DNA of 64,000 nt from the NCBI GenBank assembly GCA_903906315.1, contig CAIVJW010000293.1, positions 1 through 64,000 on the forward strand, in the 5' to 3' direction. Within the stretch, counting starts at the first letter, position 1. Each line of letters opens with the position of its first letter. Below are positions 46,641-55,314 of this stretch, one piece after another. The notes below the pieces were generated by a model. The model was not told where the DNA came from. It saw nothing but the letters and a program-made list of their open reading frames with translations, and ran no database searches. The translations under genes were made by a program, and so were the position numbers. Source of the stretch: an uncultured delta proteobacterium (GTDB taxonomy: Bacteria; Myxococcota_A; Polyangia; Polyangiales; Polyangiaceae).

Positions 46641-46779
46641 GGCGCGCCTCTTACCATGGCGGCCGCGTGGGCGTCCGGTCGGCGCGCCGGGGCGCGGTGC
46701 CCGATGACGCGACGGGACGCCCACGAGTGCGCTCCGGCCTTGCGCCCAGGGCGTCTGGACGCTAGGCCGACCCCGCGCG

Positions 46780-47928
46780 ATGACCATCGAGATTCGAGAG
46801 CTGCCGGCCGATCCGAAGCGCGACAAGAAGCTGCTGCGCGACTTCGTCGACCTCGTCGACGACGTCTACGCGGGCGACCCGACCTACGTCCGCCCGCTCG
46901 ACGTCGAGATGGAGGACCGCCTCGACCGCGCGAAGAACCCATTCTTCGAGCACGCCGAGCTCGCCGCCTGGGTCGCCTACAAGGACGGTCGGCGCGCCGG
47001 TCGCGTGACCGCGCAGGTCGATCGCGAGCACCTCCGCTGCCATCAGGACGGCGCCGGGATGTTCGGCTTCCTCGACACGGTCGACGACCCGGAGGTCGCG
47101 CGAGCGCTGCTCGACACCGCCGCCGCGTGGCTCACGGCGCGCGGGATGAAGCGCATCCGGGGGCCGCTGTCGCTGTCGATCAACGACGAGACCGGCGTGC
47201 TCGTCGAGGGGTTCGACACGCCGCCGATGGTGATGATGCCGCACCACCGCCCCTACCAGAGCGGCCTCATCGAGGCGGCCGGCTTCACCAAGCTCAAGGA
47301 CTTCTACGCCTGGGACTACCAGGTCGGCCTGGTGCCGCCGCGCGCCCAGAAGGCCCACGACGAGGTCGCCGCGCTGCCCGAGGTCACCGCGCGCCCCATG
47401 GACCCGCGGCGCGTGCGCGAGGATCTGGGCACCATCATGGGCATCTTCAACGACGCGTGGAGCGACAACTGGGGCTTCGTCCCGCTCACGGAGCGCGAGC
47501 TCGAGAAGCTCGCGAGCGACACGCGCATCCTGCTCATGCCCGAGCTCACGCGCATCGTCTTCATCGACGGCGAGGCCGCGGCCGTCCTCTTGACCTTGCC
47601 GAACCTGAACGAGGCCATCGCCGACCTCGACGGCAAGCTCCTGCCGTTCGGCTTCGCGAAGCTCCTGTGGCGCCTGAAGGTTCGCGGCCCGAAGACCGCG
47701 CGCCTGATCATCCTCGGCATCCGCAAGAAGTGGCGCCACGTGCGCCGCTACGCCGGCCTCTCGGCCTACCTCTTCGTGGAGGCGAACCGGTCCGCGCACC
47801 TGCTCGGGCTGCGCCGCGGCGAGCTCTCGTGGACGGTCGAGGACAACGCGCCCGTGAACGTCGCGATCAAGCTGATGGGCGGTCGCATCTACAAGAAATA
47901 CCGCGTCTACGAGCGCGAGCTCGCCTGA
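46780..47928 (+). CDS. GNAT-fold N-acyltransferase, candidate bacterial ceramide synthase (bCerS-like)
   Basis: The protein has 382 residues from ATG 46780. The family signature is clear: DDVYAGDPTYVRPLDVEMEDRLDRAKNPFFEHAE, AGRVTAQVD, FGFLDTVDD, RGPLSLSINDETGVLVEGFDTPPMVMMPHHRPYQSGLIEAAGF. This family of two-lobed GNAT proteins is widespread; some members in Caulobacter acylate the amino group of 3-ketosphinganine in ceramide synthesis. The gene is 13 bases upstream of an NAD-dependent epimerase/dehydratase, a pairing that fits ceramide formation. No serine palmitoyltransferase is in the window, so the role is an inference. It is divergent from the methyltransferase-coiled-coil gene (139 bases). 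Confidence 0.75.
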   Translation: MTIEIRELPADPKRDKKLLRDFVDLVDDVYAGDPTYVRPLDVEMEDRLDRAKNPFFEHAELAAWVAYKDGRRAGRVTAQVDREHLRCHQDGAGMFGFLDTVDDPEVARALLDTAAAWLTARGMKRIRGPLSLSINDETGVLVEGFDTPPMVMMPHHRPYQSGLIEAAGFTKLKDFYAWDYQVGLVPPRAQKAHDEVAALPEVTARPMDPRRVREDLGTIMGIFNDAWSDNWGFVPLTERELEKLASDTRILLMPELTRIVFIDGEAAAVLLTLPNLNEAIADLDGKLLPFGFAKLLWRLKVRGPKTARLIILGIRKKWRHVRRYAGLSAYLFVEANRSAHLLGLRRGELSWTVEDNAPVNVAIKLMGGRIYKKYRVYERELA

Positions 47929-47941
47929 GGAGAAGGTCGCC

Positions 47942-49000
47942 GTGATCCCCCCGACCGCTTCCCCCATCCACTCCACGTCCGCGTGGGGTAGCGACGTCGT
48001 CCGCTCCGCGCGCGAGGCCTTCGCCGGCAAGCCGGTGCTCGTCACGGGCGCGAGCGGGTTCATCGGCCGCCGGCTGCGCGACGCGCTGATCGAGCTCGGC
48101 GCCGACGTCGTCGCCCTGCGGCGCGCGGCCTCGCCGGCCCCTTCGCGCGGACGCTCGGTCGTGGCCGAGTACGCGGACGCCGCCTCCCTCGAGCGCATCG
48201 TCGGCGAGGTGCGGCCGGAGGTCGTCCTTCACGTCGCCGGCGCGACGAAGGGCGTGACCTACGACGACTTCCGGCGCGCCAACGTGCTGCCGACGGAGAA
48301 CCTGCTCGCCGCCCTCCGCGCCGCGCACCCGAGCGTCTCGCGCTTCGTCCACGTCTCGTCGCTCGCTGCGTACGGCCCGTCCGAGCCGGGGCTCCCCCAC
48401 GGCGAGGGCGCTCCGCGGCGGCCGATCGAGTTTTACGGCGAGAGCAAGCTCGAGGCCGAGCGCGTCGTGGAGGCGCAAGGGGAGGCGCTCCCGTGGACGA
48501 TCCTGCGCCCCGCGGGCGTGTACGGGCCGGGCGACGTCGACTACCTCGGGCTCTTCAAGCCCATCGAGCGCGGCCTGAACGTCTTCTTCGGCAACCAGGC
48601 GATCGCGACCTCGATGGTGTACGTCGACGACGTCGTGCGCGCGACGCTGGCCGCCGCGACGAGCCCCGCGACCCGCGGCAAGGGCTACTTCGTCTGCGAC
48701 GGCGCGCCCGTGAGCTTCAAGGCCCTCGGCGACGCGATCGTCGAGGCCAGCGGCAAGCGCGTGACGACGGTCGATTTCCCCGATTTTCTGGTCGACCTCG
48801 CCGCGCTCGGAGGCGAGATCGCGACCCGCCTCGACGGGCGCCCGCGCCTCTTCAACCGGCAGAAGGCGAAGATGGGGCGTCACCACTGGACGTGCCGGCA
48901 CGACGCGCTCCGCGCCGACGTCGGGTACGCGCCCGAGGTGTCGATGCCCGAGGGCGTCCGCCGGACGCTCGCGTGGTACCGCGCCGAGCGCTGGTTGTAA
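47942..49000 (+). CDS. NAD-dependent epimerase/dehydratase, candidate ceramide reductase (CerR-like)
   Basis: The protein has 352 residues from GTG 47942, with a GAGGAGAAGG ribosome site. It is an extended short-chain dehydrogenase: glycine motif VTGASGFIGRRL, DVVALRR, HVAGATKGV, the catalytic YGESK with Ser in HVSSLAAYG, and substrate region FGNQAIATSMVYVDDVVRATL. The C-terminal AKMGRHHWTCRHDALRADVGYAP matches the 3-beta-HSD/CerR-like group. In Caulobacter a similar epimerase-type enzyme is needed for ceramide synthesis. It is coupled to the upstream acyltransferase by a 13-base gap. Sugar-nucleotide chemistry cannot be excluded from sequence alone. Confidence 0.8.
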   Translation: MIPPTASPIHSTSAWGSDVVRSAREAFAGKPVLVTGASGFIGRRLRDALIELGADVVALRRAASPAPSRGRSVVAEYADAASLERIVGEVRPEVVLHVAGATKGVTYDDFRRANVLPTENLLAALRAAHPSVSRFVHVSSLAAYGPSEPGLPHGEGAPRRPIEFYGESKLEAERVVEAQGEALPWTILRPAGVYGPGDVDYLGLFKPIERGLNVFFGNQAIATSMVYVDDVVRATLAAATSPATRGKGYFVCDGAPVSFKALGDAIVEASGKRVTTVDFPDFLVDLAALGGEIATRLDGRPRLFNRQKAKMGRHHWTCRHDALRADVGYAPEVSMPEGVRRTLAWYRAERWL

Positions 49001-49082
49001 CGCGATCGGCGACGCCGGCCGCCGCGCCGGTTTCGCCCTCGGTGCGGTTTGACCGTCGGTCGCGCCGTTCGTACCGTAGAGC

Positions 49083-49859
49083 ATGGCCGTCGCCATTCGC
49101 AGAGCTCGCGCCGCCGCCCTCGGCTGCGCGCTCCTCGCCGCGGCCGCGCCGGCGTGGGGTGCGGACGGCGCCCCCGGCACCGCGCCCGAGCCACGCGGAG
49201 CGGTCGTGGTCGCGCTCGGTGAGGGCGCGTCCGCGGCGGCTCGCCCGCTCGCGCACGATGTCTACCGCGACGAGGTGCTCCGCCCTTCGATCGACGAGGC
49301 GACGGCGCGCGTGCTCTGCGGCGACGCCCCCGCGACCGACGCGCCCCAGGCGCTGCGCGATCTCGGCGAGCTTCGGCGATCCATTGCGCCCGGCGGATCC
49401 GACGCGGCGTCGCGGCGCCTCCTCGGATCGCTCGGCGCGGACGTGAGGGCGCGGCTCGTCGTGTCCGTCGCGGTCGTCGATGGCAAGCCCGTCGCCCGCG
49501 TGCTCCGCGTCGCCGGCGCCGCCTTCGAGTGGGTGACCTTGTCGGTCGCGGTCACGCCGCCCGCCGCCTCCGGCGAGGCGACGTACGCTTGGCCGGGCGC
49601 CGTCGCGGCGTTGCGCGGGCTCTCCCCGGCTGCGCCTCCTGCTCCGCTCGCGCCGGTGGCCGCGCCCGCGATCGGGCCGAAGGGCGCCGTGGCGCCCGAC
49701 GCCGCGCCGGTCGCGACGAGCAAGCCGTTCTGGAAGTCGGCGTGGTTCTGGGCGCCCCTCGGCGTGCTCGTGGCCGCCGGCGTGGCCGTGATCGTCGTCT
49801 CGCAGACGACCGACACGGCGTCGAGCTCGCTGCACCTGCAGGGGCGCGTGGCCCCATGA
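49083..49859 (+). CDS. Exported protein with C-terminal membrane helix, unknown function
   Basis: The protein has 258 residues from ATG 49083. A signal peptide ends near APAWGAD. The central region (about 35-165) is an unrecognised alpha/beta domain (RGAVVVALGEGASAAARPLAHDVY). An Ala/Pro-rich linker is followed by one membrane helix near 220-240 (SAWFWAPLGVLVAAGVAVIVV). The stop overlaps the ATG of the next gene, so the two proteins are probably partners in the envelope. It may present a periplasmic domain to the peptidase-like protein encoded downstream. Confidence 0.8.
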   Translation: MAVAIRRARAAALGCALLAAAAPAWGADGAPGTAPEPRGAVVVALGEGASAAARPLAHDVYRDEVLRPSIDEATARVLCGDAPATDAPQALRDLGELRRSIAPGGSDAASRRLLGSLGADVRARLVVSVAVVDGKPVARVLRVAGAAFEWVTLSVAVTPPAASGEATYAWPGAVAALRGLSPAAPPAPLAPVAAPAIGPKGAVAPDAAPVATSKPFWKSAWFWAPLGVLVAAGVAVIVVSQTTDTASSSLHLQGRVAP

Positions 49860-51025
49860 CCGCGCGCCGCGCGCCGACCCGCGTCGCGATCGTCCGCCCG
49901 GCGGCCCTGCTGCTCGCCGGCTGCGTCCTCGGGGTGATCGCGCTGTCCGCCGCGACGGCCGGCCGCGCCCACGCCTCGCCGCCCGATCCGGCGCGATCGC
50001 TCGATGCTCCGCGCGTGGAGAGCGGAGCGCGCGTCCCGCCGGCGCCGCCCGAGTACCTCGTCGAGGACGGGGGCTGGGTGCGCTTCGCGTACCACCCCGC
50101 CGCGCGCGAGCGGGTGAGGGCGCTCGCCGCGCGCGCCGACGGCATCCGCGCCGAGCTGCTCGCGGAGCTCGGCCCCGGCGTGCTCGACCTCTCGGCGCCG
50201 GTCGAGGTCCGCGTGGCCCTGCTGCCGACGGAGCTCTCGCGTCTCGTGCCCGCGGAGGTGCGCGCGCCCGTCGACGTGCTCGCGCTGTGGGACCGCCGCC
50301 TCGTCGTGCTGAGCCTCGCGTCGGCGCTCGGCGGCGACCCGCCGGACCCGGAGGTCGCGCTGCGCCACGCGCTCGCCCACCTCGCGCTCGACGACGCGCT
50401 CGCCGGCAAGGCCGCGCCGCTCTGGTTCGCCGAGGGGCACGCGGTCCAGTTCGGCGGCGATCGGGCGGTGGAGCGCGCGTCGGCGATCGGCGTCGCGGCC
50501 CTCCGTGGGCGGCTCGTGCCGCTCGCCGCGATCGGGGCCGCGCTGCCCGCGGATCCGGGCCTCGCGGCGGGGTCGATCGAGGGCGCCGAGGCCGCCGATC
50601 TCGTGCGGTTCGCGTCGAGCGCGCGCCTCCGAGGGCTCGCGGCGCGCGTGCGCGCGGGCGAGTCGTTCGACCGGGCGATCGAGGGCGCGTTCTCGATGGA
50701 CCTCGTCGAGATCGGGCGAGCGTGGCGCGAGGACGCCGTGCGGAGGTACGCGCTCGTGCCGACGGTGACCGGGCTCGGCCTGATCTTCGGGGCGGCGGCG
50801 GCGCTCCTCGCGGCTCGGCGCCGCCGGCTCCTCGAGGCGCTGGCGTCGCCCGCGACGCGCGCGGCCCTCCGCGGCGAGGTGATCGAGGTGCGCCTGCGCA
50901 CGCCGCGCGCGCGCCGCATCGCCGACGACGCGGACGACCCGGGCGAGCGCCTCCAGGGCCCCCGCCCGCCCGATCCCGGCGTGCCGAAGGTCGAGCACGA
51001 GGGGCAGTGGCACACGCTGCACTGA
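49856..51025 (+). CDS. Exported gluzincin-like protein with lost catalytic Glu
   Basis: The protein has 389 residues; ATG 49856 overlaps the previous stop. A signal peptide ends near RAHASPP. Residues about 170-205 show a peptidase-MA-like layout: LRHALAHLALDD takes the place of the HExxH zinc motif (Glu replaced by Ala), and WFAEGHAVQF has the third-ligand Glu. A membrane helix follows (about 300-320, VTGLGLIFGAAAALLAARR), with a basic tail. The fold is therefore that of a metallopeptidase, but the catalytic Glu is missing. It may bind a substrate without cutting it. It overlaps the CPBP gene downstream by 19 bases. Confidence 0.78.
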   Translation: MTARRAPTRVAIVRPAALLLAGCVLGVIALSAATAGRAHASPPDPARSLDAPRVESGARVPPAPPEYLVEDGGWVRFAYHPAARERVRALAARADGIRAELLAELGPGVLDLSAPVEVRVALLPTELSRLVPAEVRAPVDVLALWDRRLVVLSLASALGGDPPDPEVALRHALAHLALDDALAGKAAPLWFAEGHAVQFGGDRAVERASAIGVAALRGRLVPLAAIGAALPADPGLAAGSIEGAEAADLVRFASSARLRGLAARVRAGESFDRAIEGAFSMDLVEIGRAWREDAVRRYALVPTVTGLGLIFGAAAALLAARRRRLLEALASPATRAALRGEVIEVRLRTPRARRIADDADDPGERLQGPRPPDPGVPKVEHEGQWHTLH

Positions 51026-51837
51026 AGGGGCACGCGGCGCTTGCCGACGGCCGGGGCCTCGATCTCGCGATCGGCGCCGCGTGGCTGGTCGGCCTCGGCG
51101 CGGCGCTCCGCGTCGTCGACGTGATCGTGGGGCAGAGCCCTCTCGCGGCTGCGGTGGTCGGCGCCGTCCTCGTCGACCTGCTCCTCTCCCGCGCCGGAGT
51201 GCGCTGGGACGAGGCCGGCGGGCGGCCGCTCGAGGGGTACCTGCGGAGCGCCGTGGTCGGCGCCGGCTTCGGAGCGCTCGCCGTCGCGGTCCCGGTCGTC
51301 CTGCTCACGCTCGCCGGCGCGGCTCACGTCGCGCCGGGGCGGCCCTCGTTCGCGCTCGCGCTCGGCCTGGTCCGCGCCGGGGCGGTCGCCGTGCGCGATG
51401 AGCTCCTGTTCCGCGGGCTCGTGCTCGCTGTCGTGGCCCGCGCGGGGTTGCCGGTCGCCGCGGGGCTCGGCTTCTCGGCCGTCGCCGGCGGCGCGGCGGT
51501 CGCGCTCGAGCGCGGGTCGAGCCCCGCTTCGGTCGCGCTCGTGGTCGCGTCGGGGCTCCTCTTCGCCGTCCTGTGGCGCCGCGATCGCGGGGCGTTCCAG
51601 GCCGTCGGCGCGCACGCTGCGTTCGCCCTGCTCGCGGGGGTGGGGCTCCGCGGTGGCCTGATCGAGGTGACGTGGGCGTCGGGCCTGCTCGGCGCGGGGA
51701 CGCACGCGCAAGGGGCGCCGGCGTGGGTCGCGGCGATCGGCTGTCTCGCGATCGCGCTCGTCGTCGGCCGGAGCGTGGGGGTGCGCCGGGGCGAGACCTC
51801 GGGCGAAGCCTCCAGCGACCGGGGTGGGGCGACGTGA
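51007..51837 (+). CDS. CPBP-family intramembrane protease-like protein
   Basis: Start taken as GTG 51007 (276 residues), inside the end of the previous gene, with GAGG five bases upstream. Seven or so hydrophobic segments are visible. The CPBP (CAAX protease and bacteriocin-processing) motif 1 is RDELLFRG, where the first Glu of EExxxR is Asp; motif 3 has HAAFALLAG with the conserved His. Members cleave or modify membrane-embedded substrates. Overlap with two upstream envelope genes makes a three-gene set, possibly for surface-protein processing. The mildly altered motif leaves the activity uncertain. Confidence 0.78.
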   Translation: MAHAALKGHAALADGRGLDLAIGAAWLVGLGAALRVVDVIVGQSPLAAAVVGAVLVDLLLSRAGVRWDEAGGRPLEGYLRSAVVGAGFGALAVAVPVVLLTLAGAAHVAPGRPSFALALGLVRAGAVAVRDELLFRGLVLAVVARAGLPVAAGLGFSAVAGGAAVALERGSSPASVALVVASGLLFAVLWRRDRGAFQAVGAHAAFALLAGVGLRGGLIEVTWASGLLGAGTHAQGAPAWVAAIGCLAIALVVGRSVGVRRGETSGEASSDRGGAT

Positions 51838-51891
51838 GCGACGGGCCGCTCACGCTGCCAGGCGCAGCGTCGGCGTGCGACACTCGGCGCC

Positions 51892-52584
51892 ATGGCCTTT
51901 ACGGGGTTCTCCGACGGCAAGCGCTCCTTCTTCCGTAAGCTCGCGAAGAACCAGACCCGCGAGTGGTTCGCGGCCCACAAGGACGAGTACGTCGAGGGCT
52001 GGCAGAGGCCGATGGAAGCGCTGCTCGCCGACGTGCGCGCGAAGGTCGACGACGACTTCCCGTACTGCGATCTGGCCGAGCCGAAGGTGTTTCGCATTCA
52101 CCGTGATACCCGCTTCGCCAAGGACAAGACGCCGTACAAGACCTACGTCGCCGGCATGATCATGGCGCGCGGGCGCGGAGGGTCGAACGTCACGGAGGTC
52201 CCCGCCGCGCTGTACGTCGGCGTCGGCGTCGGCGACGACGACCTCACCGCGCATGGGCAGTACGCGATGGCGCCCGCGCAGCTCCAGCGGTTCCGCGCGG
52301 CGCTGCTCGACGACGCCCGCGGCGCCGAGCTCGCGAAGCTCACGAAGGCGCTCGAGAAGGCCGGCTTCCGCCTCGGGGCCGCCGAGACGCTGAAGAAGGT
52401 GCCGCGCGGCGTCGACCCGGATCACCCGCGCGCCGAGCTCCTCCGGCACAAGGGCCTCGTCGCGATGGGGCCTGCGATCCCCGACGAGCTGCTGACGTCG
52501 CCCAAGCTCGTCGATCACCTCGCGAAGCAGACCCGCAAGGCCGCGGCGCTCGTGTCCTGGCTCGTCGAGGTGACGGCGGTCTGA
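51892..52584 (+). CDS. DUF2461 domain protein
   Basis: The protein has 230 residues from ATG 51892. It matches the DUF2461/TIGR02453 family throughout: FSDGKRSFFRKLAKNQTREWFAAHKDEYVE, KVFRIHRDTRFAKDKTPYKTYVAG, AALYVGVGVG, and the VPRGVDPDHPRAELLRHKGL motif. The protein is soluble. The family is found in bacteria and fungi, with no established function. It lies between the CPBP gene and the CDP-alcohol phosphotransferase gene on the same strand. Confidence 0.92.
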   Translation: MAFTGFSDGKRSFFRKLAKNQTREWFAAHKDEYVEGWQRPMEALLADVRAKVDDDFPYCDLAEPKVFRIHRDTRFAKDKTPYKTYVAGMIMARGRGGSNVTEVPAALYVGVGVGDDDLTAHGQYAMAPAQLQRFRAALLDDARGAELAKLTKALEKAGFRLGAAETLKKVPRGVDPDHPRAELLRHKGLVAMGPAIPDELLTSPKLVDHLAKQTRKAAALVSWLVEVTAV

Positions 52585-52622
52585 GCGGGCACCCCGCCGC
52601 GAGCGTGGTAACGGTCGCGTCC

Positions 52623-53900
52623 ATGGATGCCGTCGCTGCCCCGAGAGGCCTGATCCTCGCGCTGCCGGTGCCCGGGGCCGCGCCGCTCGACCGGCTCGCG
52701 GGCCTCGGGCTCGCGCTGCGCGCGGCGCTCACGCTGAAGAAGGAGCGCTGCGCGCCGCTCGCGCTCGTCGTCGCGCCCGGCGCTCCCGACGTCGGCGCGG
52801 CGGTCGCTGGCGATCCTCGCGTGGGCGAGCTCGACGTGGTGCGCGCCGGCGACCTCGCGGGGGTCCGCGCGGCCGCCGGCGACGGCCCGTTCGTGCTCGC
52901 GCTCCACCACGTCGTCGTCGATCCCGCGATTTACCGCGCGCTCCGCGAGGCGACTCTCGGCTCCGGCGAGGTCGCCGTGATCGCGACCGACGGCGGTCGC
53001 GCGCTCGGCCCGTTGCTCGCGACGGCCGCCTTCCTCGACGACGTCCCGCCGGGCGACGAGCCCCTCGCCGTGCGCCTGCGCGAGGCCGCCGACGCGCTGC
53101 TCGCCAGCGGCCGCGCCCGCGCGCTCGACGTCGATGGCCGATGGTGCGCGCGCGTCGACGAGCCCGAGGGGCGTCGCCGCGCTTTCGAGGCGCTCTTCGA
53201 CGCCTGCCGCAAGTCCGTCGACGGCCTCGTCTCTCGGCACCTGAACCGCCACATCTCGATCTTCATCTCGAAGCGCATCGTCGAGACCCCGCTCACGCCG
53301 AACATGACGAGCGCCATCACGTTCGTGTTCGCGCTCGCGGGCGCCGCGTGCGTGGCGCAGGGCTCGTACGCGCTGCTGCTGCTCGGCGCGTTCCTCTTCC
53401 AGTGGAACTCCATCCTCGACGGCGTCGACGGCGAGCTGGCGCGCGTGCGCTTCCAGCAGAGCCGCCTCGGCCAGTGGATCGACACAGTCGCCGACGACGT
53501 CTCGAGCCTCGTCTTCTACGCCGGCCTGGCGCTCGGCAGCGCCTCCCTGCCGCACGGGCGCCTGCTCGTCGGCTGCGCCGCCGTCGCGATGGGGTCGCTC
53601 GTCGGCATGGCCGCGCAGTACTACGTCGAGCTCGTGCGGCTCGGCTCGGGCGACTTCTACTCCCTCGAATGGAGCTTCCAGAAGGCGCCGCGCAAGACCC
53701 TGGTGCAGCGCCTCGTCGAGGGCGTGAGCCTGCTCCTGAAGAAGGACTTCTTCATCTTCCTCTACCTCGTGATGGCGGTCTTCGGCGTGCTCCCGTGGGC
53801 GCTCCCGATCGCCGCGCTCGGCCACGCGACCGCGTTTGGCGCGGCGACGGTCCGCACGGTGGGGCGAGCGTTCGGGAGAGGGCGGTCGTCGTCGGTCTGA
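52623..53900 (+). CDS. CDP-alcohol phosphatidyltransferase with degenerate nucleotidyltransferase-like N-terminus
   Basis: The protein has 425 residues from ATG 52623. Residues about 1-190 resemble a nucleotidyltransferase fold (RGLILALPVPGAAP, PFVLALHHVVVDPAIY) but lack the G-x-G-x-R signature. The CDP-alcohol phosphotransferase domain (about 210-425) has the full motif at residues 266-291 (DGVDGELAR with the following G, D and D) and about five membrane segments. Such enzymes join a CDP-activated lipid to an alcohol, for example inositol or glycerol phosphate. The N-terminus recalls bifunctional inositol-1-phosphate cytidylyltransferase/phosphotransferase enzymes, but its catalytic residues seem absent. 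The product lipid is unknown. Confidence 0.85.
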   Translation: MDAVAAPRGLILALPVPGAAPLDRLAGLGLALRAALTLKKERCAPLALVVAPGAPDVGAAVAGDPRVGELDVVRAGDLAGVRAAAGDGPFVLALHHVVVDPAIYRALREATLGSGEVAVIATDGGRALGPLLATAAFLDDVPPGDEPLAVRLREAADALLASGRARALDVDGRWCARVDEPEGRRRAFEALFDACRKSVDGLVSRHLNRHISIFISKRIVETPLTPNMTSAITFVFALAGAACVAQGSYALLLLGAFLFQWNSILDGVDGELARVRFQQSRLGQWIDTVADDVSSLVFYAGLALGSASLPHGRLLVGCAAVAMGSLVGMAAQYYVELVRLGSGDFYSLEWSFQKAPRKTLVQRLVEGVSLLLKKDFFIFLYLVMAVFGVLPWALPIAALGHATAFGAATVRTVGRAFGRGRSSSV

Positions 53901-53935
53901 CCCTCGGGTGCGGCCCGCGCGGCCGGAGCCGTCCG

Positions 53936-54766
53936 CTACCTCGCGCGCGCCCGCCACGTCACCAGCGCGTTCGGCCCCGTCTTGCCGAGCCGGTGCTGCC
54001 CGCTCACGTCGGCTGGGGCGATCGCGTCGAGCGCCGCGCGCACCCGCGCACGCCCCGGCTCGTCGGGGTCGACGTTCACCCGCAGGCAGAGCTCGTCGAT
54101 CTCCTCGTCCGACGCGCCGAACACGAGCTCGCGCTCGCTGCCCGGCAGCAGGCGCAGCTCCGCCGGGAGCCCGAGCTGGTGCAAGAGCGCCAGCGCGTCG
54201 AGCGCCGCCGGCCGTCTTGGTAGCACCGCGCCGTGCACGCGAGCCCGCAGCGGCGCGAGCGCGTCCGCCGGCGCCGTCACGCCGAGGCAGAGCGCGCACA
54301 GCCGTCGCGCGGCGGCGTCCATCGCGAGCACGAACGCGGGTGCATCCTCGACGCCGTAGAGCACGTGCGCCGAGAGCACCACGTCGCCCGCGACGCGGCT
54401 CGGGCATGGCCATCGATCGCTGAGCACGTCGACGTTGACGAGACCCTCCTCGGCGACGCGGCGCTCGAGGTGCGCGCGCATCGACGCCGAGGGTTCGACG
54501 GCGATCATTCGCCGGCACGCGCGCGCGAGGGGGACGACGTGCCGGCCCGTGCCCGCGCCGATGTCGACGACCACGTCGTCCGCGAGGAGGTGCGAGCCAA
54601 CCACGTCGACGAGCGGATCGGCCGCGCCTGCCTCGCGGCTACGTCGGTCGAAGCGGCCGGCCCGCCGCGCCCAACGGTCCCCGGGCGTCGGTCCGTCCGG
54701 CTCGCGCGTGGCGACGACCATGGCGCGCCATTCGGCCGCGAGATCAGCGTCGAGCGCGACGCTCAC
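53936..54766 (-). CDS. Class I SAM-dependent methyltransferase
   Basis: The protein has 276 residues; GTG 54766 overlaps the stop of the NTPase gene. The methyltransferase fold is clear: motif I VVVDIGAGTGRHVVPLA, acidic MIAVEPSASM, and DVVLSAHVLYGV. It is the fifth and last gene of a strictly coupled unit with the lipoprotein, TonB receptor, ECF membrane protein and NTPase. The substrate is not evident; it could methylate the imported compound, a chelator, or be unrelated in activity. Confidence 0.85.
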   Translation of the reverse strand: MSVALDADLAAEWRAMVVATREPDGPTPGDRWARRAGRFDRRSREAGAADPLVDVVGSHLLADDVVVDIGAGTGRHVVPLARACRRMIAVEPSASMRAHLERRVAEEGLVNVDVLSDRWPCPSRVAGDVVLSAHVLYGVEDAPAFVLAMDAAARRLCALCLGVTAPADALAPLRARVHGAVLPRRPAALDALALLHQLGLPAELRLLPGSERELVFGASDEEIDELCLRVNVDPDEPGRARVRAALDAIAPADVSGQHRLGKTGPNALVTWRARAR

Positions 54767-55314
54767 GCGAGCACCTCGCCCGCGGCATCGGCGAGCGCGT
54801 CGACGAACGCGCCGAGGTCGCCGCCCTCGGCCGTCTCGAGCGCGGCGACCGGCGCTCCGAGCTCGAACCTCTCGAGCACGCCGAAGACCTGCGCCGCCTG
54901 CACGGAGAGCACCACGATCGCGTCGCCGGCGAGCGCGTCACGGATGGCCGCGTGGTGACCCCGACCGGCGACCTCGAGCTTGCTCACCTCGTCCAGGAAG
55001 AGCACGCGCGCCGTGGGCGCGTCCTCGACGAGCCAGCGCCGCGCCTCGTCGAACGCGCCGAGCTCGAACACGTACGAGCAGAACGCCTCGTCCTCCGGCC
55101 CGCGCGGGGTCGCGTTCTTGCGCGCGACGACGCGCGTGTCCGGGCGGCCGAGCCGGCGCAGTCGATAGCCGACGCGCTCGCCGTCCGCCTCGATGGCGTC
55201 CTGCACGAAGCCCGCGATCGCGACGCCGCGCGCCGCGAGGGCCTCCGCGGCCCGGTTCACCGCGCGGCTCTTGCCCGTGCCCTTCGTCCCCGAGACGAGC
55301 GCCCATCTGCTCAC
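54763..55314 (-). CDS. P-loop NTPase of the THEP1/NTPase_1 type
   Basis: The protein has 183 residues; GTG 55314 overlaps the preceding stop. Walker A is GTKGTGKS (9-16) and Walker B is VLFLDEVSKLE (about 100-110), the DE pair being typical of the small nucleoside-triphosphatase THEP1 family. It is a soluble, single-domain protein without ABC signature LSGGQ. Its position directly after a membrane protein with ECF S-like and T-like parts suggests that it works with that transporter. Whether it replaces the usual ABC ATPase is not shown. Confidence 0.8.
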   Translation of the reverse strand: MSRWALVSGTKGTGKSRAVNRAAEALAARGVAIAGFVQDAIEADGERVGYRLRRLGRPDTRVVARKNATPRGPEDEAFCSYVFELGAFDEARRWLVEDAPTARVLFLDEVSKLEVAGRGHHAAIRDALAGDAIVVLSVQAAQVFGVLERFELGAPVAALETAEGGDLGAFVDALADAAGEVLA

